DNA of 64,000 bases, taken from CAWFKS01 sp963816435. GTDB lineage: Bacteria; Pseudomonadota; Alphaproteobacteria; Rhizobiales; Rhizobiaceae. This document shows positions 8,298 through 17,030 of this stretch, piece after piece; positions within the stretch are counted from its first letter, which is position 1; every line of letters starts with the position of its first letter. A model generated the notes under the pieces. The model had not been told where the DNA came from, searched no databases, and saw nothing but the letters and a program-made list of their open reading frames with translations. The stretch is taken from NCBI GenBank assembly GCA_963816435.1, contig CAWFKS010000013.1:62001-126000 (forward strand). Reading direction: 5' to 3'. The translations under genes were made by a program, and so were the position numbers.

Positions 8298-9077
8298 GTG
8301 CCGCGCTACCGCCTCGATATCGAATATGACGGCGGCCCCTATGCCGGCTGGCAGCGGCAGGCGGGCCAGCCGAGCGTGCAGCAGGCGATCGAGACCGCGA
8401 TTGCCGGCTTCAGCGGCGAGACCGTCACGATTCGCGGCGCCGGGCGCACCGACGCCGGCGTCCATGCCGCAGGCCAGGTCGCTCATGTCGACCTCGACCG
8501 CGACTGGCCGGAAAACACGGTGATGAATGCCGTCAACGCCCATCTCTCAATGGCGGGCGAGACGGTGGCGATCCTGCGCGCGGCGAAGGTGGACTCGGAA
8601 TTCGACGCCCGCTTTTCCGCCGTTGCGCGCCACTACCTCTATCGCATCGTCAATCGCCGCGCGGCCCTGGCGCTGGAGCGCGGTCGCGCCTGGCACGTGC
8701 CGAAGCTGCTCGACGCCGGGGCCATGCACGAGGCCGCGCAGGTGCTGGTCGGCAATCACGACTTCACCACCTTCCGCTCGGTGCAGTGCCAGGCGAAAAG
8801 CCCGGTGAAGACGCTCGACCGTCTCGATGTGACCCGCGACGGCGATCTGATCGAGGTTCGCGCCTCCGCACGCTCTTTCCTGCACAACCAGGTGCGCTCC
8901 ATGGTCGGCACGCTGAAGCGGGCAGGCGAGGGGGCGATGAGTGCCGACGATGTGCGCCGCGCGCTGGAAGCGGCCGACCGCGCCGCCTGCGGACCGGTGG
9001 CGCCGCCGGACGGGCTCTACCTGATGCGCGTCGACTATCCCGCCGGGGCGGATCAGAGCAGCCCCAGCAGGCCCTGA
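8298..9077 (+). CDS. truA: tRNA pseudouridine(38-40) synthase TruA
   Basis: The protein of 259 residues begins (V/M)PRYRLDIEYDGGPYAGWQRQ and has the catalytic-Asp motif GRTDAGVHA and RSFLHNQVRSMVGTL, all typical of TruA. The start is GTG at 8298, supported by GAGGAG five bases upstream; there is no suitable ATG. It modifies anticodon-arm uridines at positions 38-40. Its 3' end overlaps the convergent gene at 9053-9640 by 25 bp. Confidence 0.95.
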   Translation: MPRYRLDIEYDGGPYAGWQRQAGQPSVQQAIETAIAGFSGETVTIRGAGRTDAGVHAAGQVAHVDLDRDWPENTVMNAVNAHLSMAGETVAILRAAKVDSEFDARFSAVARHYLYRIVNRRAALALERGRAWHVPKLLDAGAMHEAAQVLVGNHDFTTFRSVQCQAKSPVKTLDRLDVTRDGDLIEVRASARSFLHNQVRSMVGTLKRAGEGAMSADDVRRALEAADRAACGPVAPPDGLYLMRVDYPAGADQSSPSRP

Positions 9078-9640
9078 AGCCCGAACAGCACCGCCAGCGA
9101 CGCGGCGAACATGCCGCCGAAGACCGCCGACGCGACGCCCGGCCCCTTGTCGATGGCGACGTTGGTCAGCCGCCACGACAAGACCAGCGTGAACAGGAAG
9201 AGCGCCAGGGAGACGAGAGTCGCGAGGTCGGCCGCCTCGGGCCACACGAGTTGCAGCAAGGTGGGCGGCACCATCATCCAGATGAACACCGCCGAGCCCC
9301 AGTTGCTGGCCACCACATAGGCGACGAACCGGTCGCCGACGCCGGCACGTCCGGCGATCAGCGCCAGCCCGACCAGCGGCAGCACCCACGAGCCGATGTC
9401 GACGACCGCCAGCCGCAGCACGATCGACAGCCGCGAGGCGACGTCCGGCTCCAACTCCGCCACGCCGTTGGCGACGCCGACCCATCCGACGATCATTGCC
9501 GGCAGCGCCACGACGATCGCGAAGAAGGAATTCCAGAAGCCGTCGGCGGAAAGGTCGAGCATGCGCAGCCCGTCCCTGGCGCCCCACATCATGCGCCATG
9601 CGCCGTGCAGTTGGTGCTGCGTGTCCTCCGCACTCGGCAT
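9053..9640 (-). CDS. Conserved membrane protein of unknown function
   Basis: A 195-residue protein with about five hydrophobic segments from residue 38 onward and no recognised catalytic motif. It starts immediately after the dapE stop (no gap), so it is probably co-transcribed with dapE, and its 3' end overlaps truA. Proteins of this size beside dapE and truA occur in related Rhizobiales as hypothetical proteins. No function is assigned. Confidence 0.8.
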   Translation of the reverse strand: MPSAEDTQHQLHGAWRMMWGARDGLRMLDLSADGFWNSFFAIVVALPAMIVGWVGVANGVAELEPDVASRLSIVLRLAVVDIGSWVLPLVGLALIAGRAGVGDRFVAYVVASNWGSAVFIWMMVPPTLLQLVWPEAADLATLVSLALFLFTLVLSWRLTNVAIDKGPGVASAVFGGMFAASLAVLFGLQGLLGLL

Positions 9641-10838
9641 CTAGGCGCGTTGCCCGAACCAGTCCTCGAGGAAGCGGCCGTAGATCGCCGTCAGCGTCTC
9701 GAGGTCGGAAAGCGCCACGCGCTCGTCGACCATGTGCATGGTCTTGCCGACGAGGCCGAACTCGACGACGGGGCAGTAGTCCTTGATGTAGCGGGCATCC
9801 GACGTGCCGCCCGAGGTCGACAGTTCCGGCGCATGGCCGGTGACCGAAGCGACCGAACCGCTCAGCGTCTCGACCAGCCGCTCGTCGCGCGTCAGGAACA
9901 CCGGGCTGACGCGGCCGATCCAGTCGAGATCGTAGCGCACCGGCGCATCCTTGCCCGGGCCTCAGCCTCGCGTCGGAAGCGGCGCGCTCCAGCCTTGCCG
10001 CGATCTCCGCCTTCAGGCTGTCGCCGGTCCAGCTGTCGTTGAAGCGCACGTTGAAGCCGATCGTCGCCTTCGCCGGCAGCACGTTGGCCGCCGGGTTGCC
10101 GATGTCGATCGTGGTGATCTCGAGGTTCGTCGCCTGGAATTCGGCGGTGCCCTCGTCGTAGGGCGGATCGAGCAGCGCGGCCGCCAGCATCACCGCGCCG
10201 CGCGCGGCGTTGTCGGCCAGATGCGGGTAGGCCGAGTGCCCCTGCACGCCCTTGACCGTCACCACGCCTGAAAGCGAGCCGCGCCGGCCGATCTTGATCA
10301 TGTCGCCGAGCGCGTTCGGGTTGGTCGGCTCGCCGACGATCGCCGCGTCCCAGCTCTCGCCCTTGGCGACCGCCCATTCCAGCAGTTTCGGCGTGCCGTT
10401 GATCGAGGGGCCTTCCTCGTCGCCGGTGATCAGCAGCGACACCGAGCCGCCAAGGCTGCCGTGGCGCTCGACGTGGCGCGCAACCGCCGCCACGAAGCAG
10501 GCGATGCCGCCCTTCATGTCGACCGCGCCGCGCCCGAACATCTCGCCGTCTTCCACCTCGGCCGAAAACGGCGGATGGCGCCACGATGTCTCGTCGCCGG
10601 GCGGCACGACGTCGGTATGGCCGGCAAACATCAGATGCGGCCCGTTGCCGGAAAGCCGGGCGTAGAGATTTTCGACGTCCGGCGTTCCCTCTTCCGAAAA
10701 CACCGGCCGCTCGACGGAAAAGCCGAGCGGCGCAAGCATGTCTTGAAGCGCTGCCAGCGCGCCGCCCTCGGCCGGCGTGACGGAGCGGCAGCGGATCAGC
10801 GTGGCGAGGTTGGCGGCGGGATCGGTGGGCGAATTCAT
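9641..10838 (-). CDS. dapE: Succinyl-diaminopimelate desuccinylase, frameshifted
   Basis: The first ~295 residues (MNSPTDPAANLATLIRCRSV; FAGHTDVVPPGD; GRGAVDMKGG; ITGDEEGPSINGT; VGEPTNP) are a standard M20-family DapE with its metal ligands. The rest (RYDLDWIGRVSPVFLTRDE; STSGGTSDARYIKDYCPVVE) continues in another frame. Removing one base in CCCGGG at 9954-9959 restores a 398-residue enzyme. DapE makes LL-diaminopimelate and succinate in lysine and peptidoglycan synthesis and is normally essential, so the frameshift is probably a sequence error. dapD lies about 0.9 kb upstream on the same strand. Confidence 0.9.
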
Positions 10839-10914
10839 GGCCGGCAGGATTAGTCGAATCCCGCCTGCCTGTCACGCAGCTTGGCGCTCCGCATTGCGGC
10901 GTGCGCCGGGCGTT

Positions 10915-11284
10915 CTAGCTCGGCGAATTGGTGCGCGATGCGTACTGGTTGGCGCCGGGGCTACCCGCCACCGCGCAAAGTACGATGAAGGCGATGATCG
11001 ACACCACCGGAATGAACAGCGACACCGCCAGCACGCCCTGCTTGTCGAAGTCGTGGAAGCGCTTCACGCCGAGCGCCACGAAGCACCAGATCGAGACGAT
11101 GACGGACGCCCAGAAGGCGAGCGCCAGCACCTGCGCGGCGACGCTCTGCTTCGGATTCGAGCGTGAAGCGGTAGAGCAGGAAGCTCTGCACGATGTAGAG
11201 CAGCATGCCGGCAAGGAAGAAGGCCGCGCGCGAGACGCGGCCCTTGAGGCTGAAGAACAACCAGACGAGTTGCCTTTTATCCAA
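10915..11284 (-). CDS. DUF805 (YhaH-like) membrane protein, frameshifted
   Basis: The N-terminal part is MDKRQLVWLFFSLKGRVSRA (TTG start at 11284). The C-terminal part, with QVLALAFWASVIVSIWCFVA and KRFHDFDKQG, is in the neighbouring frame. Removing one base near 11156 in the CTCGAATCCG context gives a 122-residue DUF805 protein. DUF805 proteins are small inner-membrane proteins of unknown function. Its start overlaps the stop of the next DUF805 gene by 8 bp, so these are coupled tandem paralogues. Confidence 0.75.
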
Positions 11285-11633
11285 GAGGATCCGGTCCGAA
11301 TCTGTTGGGTCCCTGGGTGCCGGCCAGGATGCCGCATTCGATGAGGCCCCAGAGCTGGCCGATGATCGGCACCAGCAGGATCAGCGACCACCAGCCCGAC
11401 TTGTTGCGGTCGTGCCAGCGCTTGGCGTAGAGCGCCAGCCCCAGATAGATTTCGATCAGGCCGACGATCGTGCCGACGACGCCGACTTCGCCGTTTGCGC
11501 CGAAGCGCAGGCCGAGCATCATGTCGATCAGGCTGGCGAGGATCGAGGCGGCGATCAGCACGCCGACGCCGGCCCAGAACTTGGCGCGGTTGATGCGCCC
11601 CTCGAAGCTCGTCAGAAGATACTTCCAGTCCAT
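11277..11633 (-). CDS. DUF805 family membrane protein
   Basis: A 118-residue protein (MDWKYLLTSFEGRINRAKFW) with the DUF805 signature: aromatic-rich start, GRINRAKFW, hydrophobic segments, and KRWHDRNKSGWWSLI. It is a paralogue of the following gene, with which it overlaps by 8 bp. The open frame extends far upstream into dapD antisense space, but the ATG at 11633 matches the family N-terminus. Function unknown. Confidence 0.85.
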   Translation of the reverse strand: MDWKYLLTSFEGRINRAKFWAGVGVLIAASILASLIDMMLGLRFGANGEVGVVGTIVGLIEIYLGLALYAKRWHDRNKSGWWSLILLVPIIGQLWGLIECGILAGTQGPNRFGPDPLG

Positions 11634-11710
11634 GTTACCCCCCTCCAAAGGAATGCAAGTCGCCGAACCCGACGGCGACGGGCCGACCCTGCGTCGGTTT
11701 GACGCGAGAA

Positions 11711-12562
11711 TCAATCGCGGAGGAGTTCGTTCACGGAGGTTTTGGACCGGGTCCGCTCGTCGACGCGCTTGACGATGACGGCGCAGTAGAGGCTCGGCCC
11801 CCAGTCCTTGCCGGGCACGTTCTTGCCCGGCATCGTGCCGGCCACGACCACCGAGAAGGGCGGCACCTCGCCGTAGAAGACCTCGCCGGTCGCCCGGTCG
11901 ACGATCTTGGTCGACTTGCCGATGAACACGCCCATGCCGAGCACCGAGCCCTCGCGCACGATGCAGCCCTCGACCACTTCCGAGCGGGCGCCGATGAAGC
12001 AGTTGTCCTCGATGATCGTCGGCCCGGCCTGCATCGGCTCCAGCACGCCGCCGATGCCGACGCCGCCCGAAAGATGCACGTTCTCGCCGATCTGCGCGCA
12101 TGAGCCGACGGTCGCCCAGGTGTCGACCATCGTGCCCTTGCCGACATAGGCGCCGAGATTGACGAAGGAGGGCATCAGCACCGCGCCCGGCGCCACGAAG
12201 GCGGAGCGCCGCACGATCGCCCCCGGCACGGCGCGGAAGCCGGCCTTCTCGAAATCCATGGCCCCCCAGCCGTCGAACTTGGAGGGCACCTTGTCCCACC
12301 ACACGGCGTCGCCGGGCCCGCCCTTGATCACTTCCATCGGGTTCAGCCGGAACGACAGCAGCACGGCCTTCTTCAGCCACTGGTTGACCGTCCAGTTGCC
12401 GTCCTCGCCGCGCTCGGCGACGCGCGCCTGCCCGCGGTCGAGCAGGTCGAGCGCCTCGACCACGGCGTCGCGCACCTCGCCGCGTGTCGTCGGGCCGATG
12501 CCGTCGCGCTCGTCGAATGCCTTCTCGATGGCTGTTTCGAGATCTGCCTTGCTTGCGGCCAT
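11711..12562 (-). CDS. dapD: 2,3,4,5-tetrahydropyridine-2,6-dicarboxylate N-succinyltransferase
   Basis: The 283-residue protein shows the left-handed beta-helix hexapeptide pattern from about residue 105 (GAIVRRSAFVAPGAVLMPSF, GENVHLSGGVGIGGV, EDNCFIGARSEVVEG) after a helical N-terminal domain. This is typical DapD, which succinylates tetrahydrodipicolinate ahead of DapC and DapE. Frame intact, normal length. It is upstream of the DUF805 pair and dapE on the same strand. Confidence 0.96.
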   Translation of the reverse strand: MAASKADLETAIEKAFDERDGIGPTTRGEVRDAVVEALDLLDRGQARVAERGEDGNWTVNQWLKKAVLLSFRLNPMEVIKGGPGDAVWWDKVPSKFDGWGAMDFEKAGFRAVPGAIVRRSAFVAPGAVLMPSFVNLGAYVGKGTMVDTWATVGSCAQIGENVHLSGGVGIGGVLEPMQAGPTIIEDNCFIGARSEVVEGCIVREGSVLGMGVFIGKSTKIVDRATGEVFYGEVPPFSVVVAGTMPGKNVPGKDWGPSLYCAVIVKRVDERTRSKTSVNELLRD

Positions 12563-12745
12563 CGGGGATGCGCTCCGTTACACGTGCTGTTAAGGCGGAG
12601 CGCCTAGGCTCCGGCGGGATCGGCCGATGGCCGGGCGCGGCGGAAACTATGCCAAGCCCCGGGGCCGGTCAATCGCGCGCAAGGGACGGGCGCGCCACTG
12701 CATCAGGGCCTCGTGCGAGGCCGCTTGGGAGGACCACGCGCAAGC

Positions 12746-13585
12746 ATGAACCCCGACGAACACAACGGCTGGACGCCGCTGCCGCACTCCGACGAGGACC
12801 TGCAGCGCGCCCGCGAGGCACCCGACACCCCGCAGACCCGCTCGCCCACCTACCGGCTTGCCTGGGACGACCCCGACTTCATGACCCAGCGCGACCTGCG
12901 GGCGGTGCGCCTGCAGCTCGAGCTCCTGAAGCCGGAGATGGTGCTGGCCGAGCGCGGCATCCGCTCCACCGTCATCATGTTCGGCGGCGCGCGCATTCCC
13001 GAGCCGGGTGCGGAGGCATGGGCGGCCAAGAACGAGACCCAGAAGAAGAACCTCGAGGCCAACAGCCGCTACTACGAGGAGGCGCGTCGCTTCGCCCGGC
13101 TGTGTTCCGAGCACAGCCGCGCATCCTACTATCGCGAGTTCGTGGTGGTGACCGGCGGCGGGCCGGGCGTCATGGAGGCGGGAAACCGCGGCGCCGACGA
13201 TTGCGGCGCGCCGACCATCGGCCTCAACATCGTGCTGCCGCACGAGCAGGCGCCGAACCGCTACATCACCCCCGATCTGGCCTTCAACTTCCACTACTTC
13301 GCCATCCGCAAGATGCATTTCATGATGCGGGCCAAGGCGGTGGTGGTGTTTCCCGGCGGCTTCGGCACGATGGACGAGCTGTTCGAGGCCCTCACGCTCA
13401 TCCAGACCGGCCGCATGGAGCAGGTGCCGGTCATCCTGTTCGGCCGCGACTTCTGGGACAAGGCGATCAACCTGGAGTTCCTCGCAGAGCAGGGCACCAT
13501 CTCGCCGGGCGACGAGGAACTGATCACCTTCGTCGACAGCGCCGAGGAAGCCTGGAACGAGATCGCCCGCTTCTACGACATCTGA
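12746..13585 (+). CDS. LOG family protein (TIGR00730-type nucleotide phosphoribohydrolase)
   Basis: A 279-residue protein containing the LOG motif PGGFGTMDELFEAL (about residue 208) and GGGPGVMEAGNRGA. LOG proteins hydrolyse nucleoside 5'-monophosphates, in some cases cytokinin nucleotides, and were formerly called lysine decarboxylases. I chose ATG 12746 (MNPDEHNGW) because a GGGAGGA sequence precedes it; the open frame begins at 12713. Substrate in this organism unknown. Confidence 0.9.
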   Translation: MNPDEHNGWTPLPHSDEDLQRAREAPDTPQTRSPTYRLAWDDPDFMTQRDLRAVRLQLELLKPEMVLAERGIRSTVIMFGGARIPEPGAEAWAAKNETQKKNLEANSRYYEEARRFARLCSEHSRASYYREFVVVTGGGPGVMEAGNRGADDCGAPTIGLNIVLPHEQAPNRYITPDLAFNFHYFAIRKMHFMMRAKAVVVFPGGFGTMDELFEALTLIQTGRMEQVPVILFGRDFWDKAINLEFLAEQGTISPGDEELITFVDSAEEAWNEIARFYDI

Positions 13586-13609
13586 GCCTGCCGAGGGGCC
13601 GCCCGGACC

Positions 13610-13634
13610 GGAACGGACGCGTCCGGCCGGCGTT
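13610..13634 (+). promoter_or_regulatory. EcfG-type (general stress response) promoter
   Basis: GGAAC at 13610-13614 and CGTT at 13631-13634 are separated by exactly 16 bp, the consensus of alphaproteobacterial EcfG promoters. It lies 22 bp upstream of the small gene at 13657, with the expected start point just ahead of that gene's AGGAGG. Confidence 0.72.
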
Positions 13635-13656
13635 CGGCTTCGAAAGGAGGCTCTCC

Positions 13657-13882
13657 ATGACCAGCCAATCCAAACACCCGTCCACGGGCGGCAAGCCGGC
13701 CGGTGCCGACCGCGCGAAGACGCAGGCGACGCGGGCGCGAAGACGCGACGCGGCCGGCCGATCTTCCCGGCGAAGGCCGTGACGGCTCGATCGGCGACGC
13801 CAGGATCAGGCGTCTGGACCGCAGCGTCGATGCCGACGGGCGCCTCGAAAACCCCGACGACAAGGCAAAGGCCGGCGACTGA
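13657..13882 (+). CDS. Small hydrophilic protein of unknown function, frameshifted
   Basis: ATG at 13657 follows a strong AGGAGG (13645-13650) and an EcfG-type promoter. The first frame (MTSQSKHPSTGGKPAGADRA) runs into arginine-rich sequence. Removing the C at about 13738 gives a 74-residue, low-complexity, acidic tail (GSIGDARIRRLDRSVDADGR ... NPDDKAKAGD). The composition is that of a small, probably disordered protein. No family is recognised; the promoter suggests a stress-induced role. Confidence 0.55.
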
Positions 13883-13916
13883 CGCGCGCCGGCGTCTCGT
13901 GATGCGTGCCGTGCCG

Positions 13917-14815
13917 TCAGGCGACGGTCGGCTCCGTGCCGGCGTTCTTGCGTTCGCGCGGAGAGCGCGTCGGGCGGGCGCGGGCCGGTGGACGAGCGTC
14001 ACCAGCACGAACGAGATGATCATCAGCAGGTACCAGGCGCCGAGCTTGCCGATCGAGACCGGCGTCCACGCGGCCGCCTGCGAGGGATAGATCCACGCCC
14101 GCGACCACGTCCCGATGTTTTCGGCAAACCAGATGAACAGCGCCACCAGCAGGAAGCCCAGGAGCAGCGGCATCCTGTGGCGGAAGCGGAAGACGCGGAA
14201 ATGCACGAATGTCGGCCAGAACAGCGCCGCCGTTGCCGCGAACAGCAACAGCCGCAGGTCGACCATGTAGTGGTGGGAGAAGAAATTCACGTAGATGCCG
14301 GCCGCGAGCGCCACGGTGAGGCCGCGCGCGGGGTAGCGTGAATAGCGCATGTCGAAGATGCGCGTGATGCGCGCGATGTAGGAGCCGACCGAGGCATACA
14401 TGAAGCCGGAAAACAGCGGCACGCCCGCGATGTGGAAGAACGCTTCCTCGGGATAGATCCACGAGCCGACGCCGGTCTTGAACACCTCCATGGCCGTGCC
14501 GACGACGTGGAAGATGAGGATCACCACAGCCTCGCTCGGCTTTTCCAGGCGCAGGGCCAGCATGGCAAGCTGGATGGCGAGCGCTGCGAGGAACAGGAAG
14601 TCGTAGCGGGCAAGCCCGATGCCCTCCGGCCACAGATATTTGGTCGCGATGATGAGCGCCAGCATCGCGCCGCCGAACAGGCAGGCCCAGCCCTGCTTCA
14701 GCCCGAACACCACGAATTCGACCAGCGCGCCGGAGGCGCCGACCGCCGGCAGGGTGTCCAGAACCCTGTGCGCGGCGCGGTCGATCCGCTCCTCGAGCGG
14801 TGTGAAGCGCCTCAT
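13917..14815 (-). CDS. DUF817 family membrane protein, C-terminal frameshift
   Basis: The product has about seven hydrophobic segments and the DUF817 features EVFKTGVGSWIYPEEAFFHI, GVPLFSGFMYASVGSYIARI and WFAENIGTWSRAWIYPSQ. Without correction the frame runs past the expected end into antisense sequence. A one-base deletion near 13980-13995 would put the tail in the frame ending ...RERKNAGTEPTVA at 13917, giving 299 residues. Its ATG overlaps the stop of the nucleotidase gene by 4 bp, so the two are coupled. Function unknown. Confidence 0.8.
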
Positions 14816-15525
14816 GCGCGTTCGGGCGCGGCGACGATGCTCTCGAGGAAGCTCGCGAGGTCGTCGGTGACGAAATCGACCGCGTGGTCCAGCGCCGGGT
14901 CGCGCTCCCAGTTTTCCGTGAAGGTCGGCTCGAAATTGCGCGGCACGATCAGCACCGTCGTCATCCCGAGCGCCTTGGGCACCGTCAGGTTCCGCGACAG
15001 GTCCTCGAACATCACCGCGTTGCCGCCCGCCACCCGGTGCAGCGCCATGAACTTGTCGTAGGTCGCCTGCGCCGGCTTCGGCTGCAGGTCCGCCGCCACG
15101 ATGTCGAAGATGTCGTCGAAATGATCGAGGATGCCGAGCTGGCGCGCGGTGCGCTCGGCGTGGCGGCGGTCGCCGTTGGTGAAGATGAACTTGCGCCCCG
15201 GCAGCGCCCGGATCGCGTCGCCGAGCCGCGGATCAGGCGACAGCCATGAATAGTCGATGTCGTGCACCTTCTCCAGGAACTCGTCGGCATCGATGCCGTG
15301 GCGCGCCATCAGCCCCGAAAGCGTCGTGCCGTATTCCAGATAGAGTTCCTTCTGCAGCTTGCGCGCCTCCTCGCGGGGCAGTTGCAGCAGTTCCGAAACG
15401 TAGGCCGTCATCTTCACGTCGATCTGCGCGAACAGGTTCGAGTGATGCGGGTAGAGCGTGTTGTCGAGATCGAACACCCAGTCGGTGACATGGGCGAATC
15501 GGCGCGCGTCGGGAAGCTCGGTCAT
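14812..15525 (-). CDS. HAD-family pyrimidine 5'-nucleotidase
   Basis: The 237-residue HAD hydrolase starts MTELPDARRFAHVTDWVFDL and has motif I DLDNTLY, motif II FTNGDRRHA, the Lys in DLQPKPAQATYDK and a terminal acidic motif FEDLSRNL. It matches the SDT1/PHM8-like pyrimidine 5'-nucleotidase group often found next to argB and dapD in Rhizobiales. It dephosphorylates nucleoside monophosphates. First gene of a two-gene unit with the DUF817 protein. Confidence 0.88.
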   Translation of the reverse strand: MTELPDARRFAHVTDWVFDLDNTLYPHHSNLFAQIDVKMTAYVSELLQLPREEARKLQKELYLEYGTTLSGLMARHGIDADEFLEKVHDIDYSWLSPDPRLGDAIRALPGRKFIFTNGDRRHAERTARQLGILDHFDDIFDIVAADLQPKPAQATYDKFMALHRVAGGNAVMFEDLSRNLTVPKALGMTTVLIVPRNFEPTFTENWERDPALDHAVDFVTDDLASFLESIVAAPERA

Positions 15526-15634
15526 GCGAGCCTTATGGCAGGTTTGTCAATCCTGATTCAAATTGTAGCGCCGCTCTTAACGTGGAATTCAGCGCGTCGC
15601 TGGCGAGGAGGGGCGCGGAACGGAGCAGGGGCGG

Positions 15635-16442
15635 ATGAAGCGGATTGTCGTGCAGTCGGGCGCCGTGGCGATGCTTGTCGGCGATCGCCTCGGTGACGAT
15701 CGTCTCGATCGTCGCCGAACTGACCGGCGGCAGCGCCCGGGGTTGACGTCGCTCCTGCTGTCGGTGTTCTGCCCGATCGTCATCGCCTGGCCGGCCAGCG
15801 CCTACAAGTTCATCCAGAACGAGCGGCTGCGGAAGTGCGCTCGACGAGCTGCGGTCCACGCACGACGAACTGGCGGACGCCCACGACCAGCTCGCCAGGG
15901 CGCATGCCGATCTCGAGCGCGTCCATGCCCAGCTCGCCGAGAAGGCGCGGCACGACGACATGACCGGCATGCTCAACCGCGAGACCTTCCTGGATGTGAT
16001 CGAAAAACGCCGCAGGCGCACCGACCACGGCACGCTGCTGATGATCGACGCCGACAATTTCAAGACGATCAACGACACGTTCGGCCACATGACCGGCGAC
16101 CAGGCCCTGCGCCGCATCTCCGCGGCGATCGAGCGCGGCGTGCGCGACTGCGATATTCTCGGCCGCATCGGCGGCGAGGAGTTCGGCGTCTTCCTGGTCG
16201 GTGCGGACCGCCATGAAGCGGCGCGCGTCGCCGAGCGGGTGCGCGAGGAGGTCGAGCAGATCGCCTTCGCGCCGGACGGCGCCGGCCCGGTCCCACTGAC
16301 GGTCAGCATCGGCGCGGCCCATCACCGTCGGGAGGCGAGCCTTTCGGACCTTTTGAGCGAGGCCGACCACCGCCTCTACGAGGCCAAGCGCGGCGGCCGC
16401 AATCGGGTCAGCCTCGCCGCCGGCATGCAGCACGCCGCCTGA
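15635..16442 (+). CDS. Membrane GGDEF protein (probable diguanylate cyclase), frameshifted
   Basis: Reassembled, the protein has about 268 residues: two membrane helices (MLV/AIASVTIVSIVAEL and LTSLLLSVFCPIVIAWPA), a coiled coil (ELRSTHDELADAHDQLARAH), then a GGDEF domain with DDMTGMLNRE, DADNFKTINDTFGH and the active-site motif GGEEF. Active-site residues are intact, so it probably makes c-di-GMP. Three indels are needed: +1 near 15679, -1 near 15743, and an extra T at 15836. No inhibitory RxxD site is evident. The second half (from 15960) is a clean frame. Confidence 0.8.
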
Positions 16443-16485
16443 CGGCTGGCCGCGGGCACGCCCGAGACACGATCGCCGCCCGCTT

Positions 16486-16499
16486 CTGATCCAGGTCAA
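16486..16499. promoter_or_regulatory. FNR/FixK-type box, copy 1
   Basis: CTGATCCAGGTCAA resembles the FNR/FixK consensus TTGAT-N4-ATCAA with one change in each half. The centre lies 41.5 bp before about 16534, so a class II promoter would start at or next to the MWQ codon at 16536. The same geometry recurs in copy 2. Confidence 0.5.
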
Positions 16500-16526
16500 A
16501 GCCGGATTGCCGCGCCCGCAGCGCAT

Positions 16527-16776
16527 ATGGCGGGCATGTGGCAAACCATCGAAACCGTTCCCGCCGACCGCGACCTCGAACTTGCCGTCATCGACAAGGA
16601 CGGCACGCATGCGCTGGTCTTCGCCTGCCGCTGCGCCGACGACGGCTGGATCGACGCCGTGACCGGCGAGTTGATCCCGGTTCATCCCGACGCACTGGCG
16701 CGACTGGCAGGACGGCGTGACAGCCGACTGGCCGCCGCTGCGGCAGGAACTTCTGCAAGTCCCGGCGGGCTTCTGA
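16527..16776 (+). CDS. Small protein of unknown function, copy 1 of tandem pair, frameshifted
   Basis: Reads MAGMWQTIETVPADRDLELA then VIDKDGTHALVFACR. Removing one C at 16686-16688 restores HPTHWRDWQDGVTADWPPLR and a stop at 16774-16776 (82 residues); uncorrected, the frame runs straight into copy 2. The ATG at 16536 (MWQ) is an alternative start and fits the upstream FNR-like box better. No family is recognised; the WQTIETVP...DLELAVID pattern resembles short DUF551-like proteins, but this is weak. Confidence 0.65.
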
Positions 16777-16786
16777 TTCAGGTCAA
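16773..16786. promoter_or_regulatory. FNR/FixK-type box, copy 2
   Basis: CTGATTCAGGTCAA overlaps the stop of copy 1. Its centre is 41.5 bp upstream of 16821, exactly the second ATG (MWQ) of copy 2, matching the arrangement of copy 1. This suggests FNR/FixK-dependent, possibly leaderless transcription of both genes. Confidence 0.5.
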
Positions 16787-16811
16787 AGCCGGGCGATTGC
16801 GTCGGGCGCAT

Positions 16812-17021
16812 ATGACTAGCATGTGGCAGACCATCGAAACCGTTCCGACAGACCGCGACCTTGAGCTGGCCGTCATCGACAAGGACGGTACGCATGCGCT
16901 GGTCTTTGCCTGCCGTCATGCCAACGGGCAGTGGTTCAATGCCGAGACGGGGGAGATGATTCCCGTCCACCCGACCCACTGGCGTGAATGGCGCGAGGGC
17001 GCCGACCGCGCGGCCGGCTGA
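16812..17021 (+). CDS. Small protein of unknown function, copy 2 of tandem pair
   Basis: A 69-residue intact copy: MTSMWQTIETVPTDRDLELA, VIDKDGTHALVFACRH and a tryptophan-rich end (HPTHWREWREG). ATG 16821 (MWQ) is an alternative start that matches the promoter geometry. It differs from copy 1 mostly in the last third. No known domain; small, soluble, no signal peptide. Confidence 0.7.
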   Translation: MTSMWQTIETVPTDRDLELAVIDKDGTHALVFACRHANGQWFNAETGEMIPVHPTHWREWREGADRAAG

Positions 17022-17030
17022 CCGGCGCGA

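Larger units (their letters stand above)
16482..17021 (+). repeat. Tandem duplication of a small gene with its upstream region
   Basis: Two units start at about 16482 and 16769 (period about 287 bp). Each begins with CTTCTGAT(C/T)CAGGTCAAAG, followed by a similar spacer, a CATATG and a small gene beginning MWQTIETVP. The gene bodies have diverged moderately at third positions, so the duplication is not recent. Regulatory box and coding sequence were duplicated together. Confidence 0.85.
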
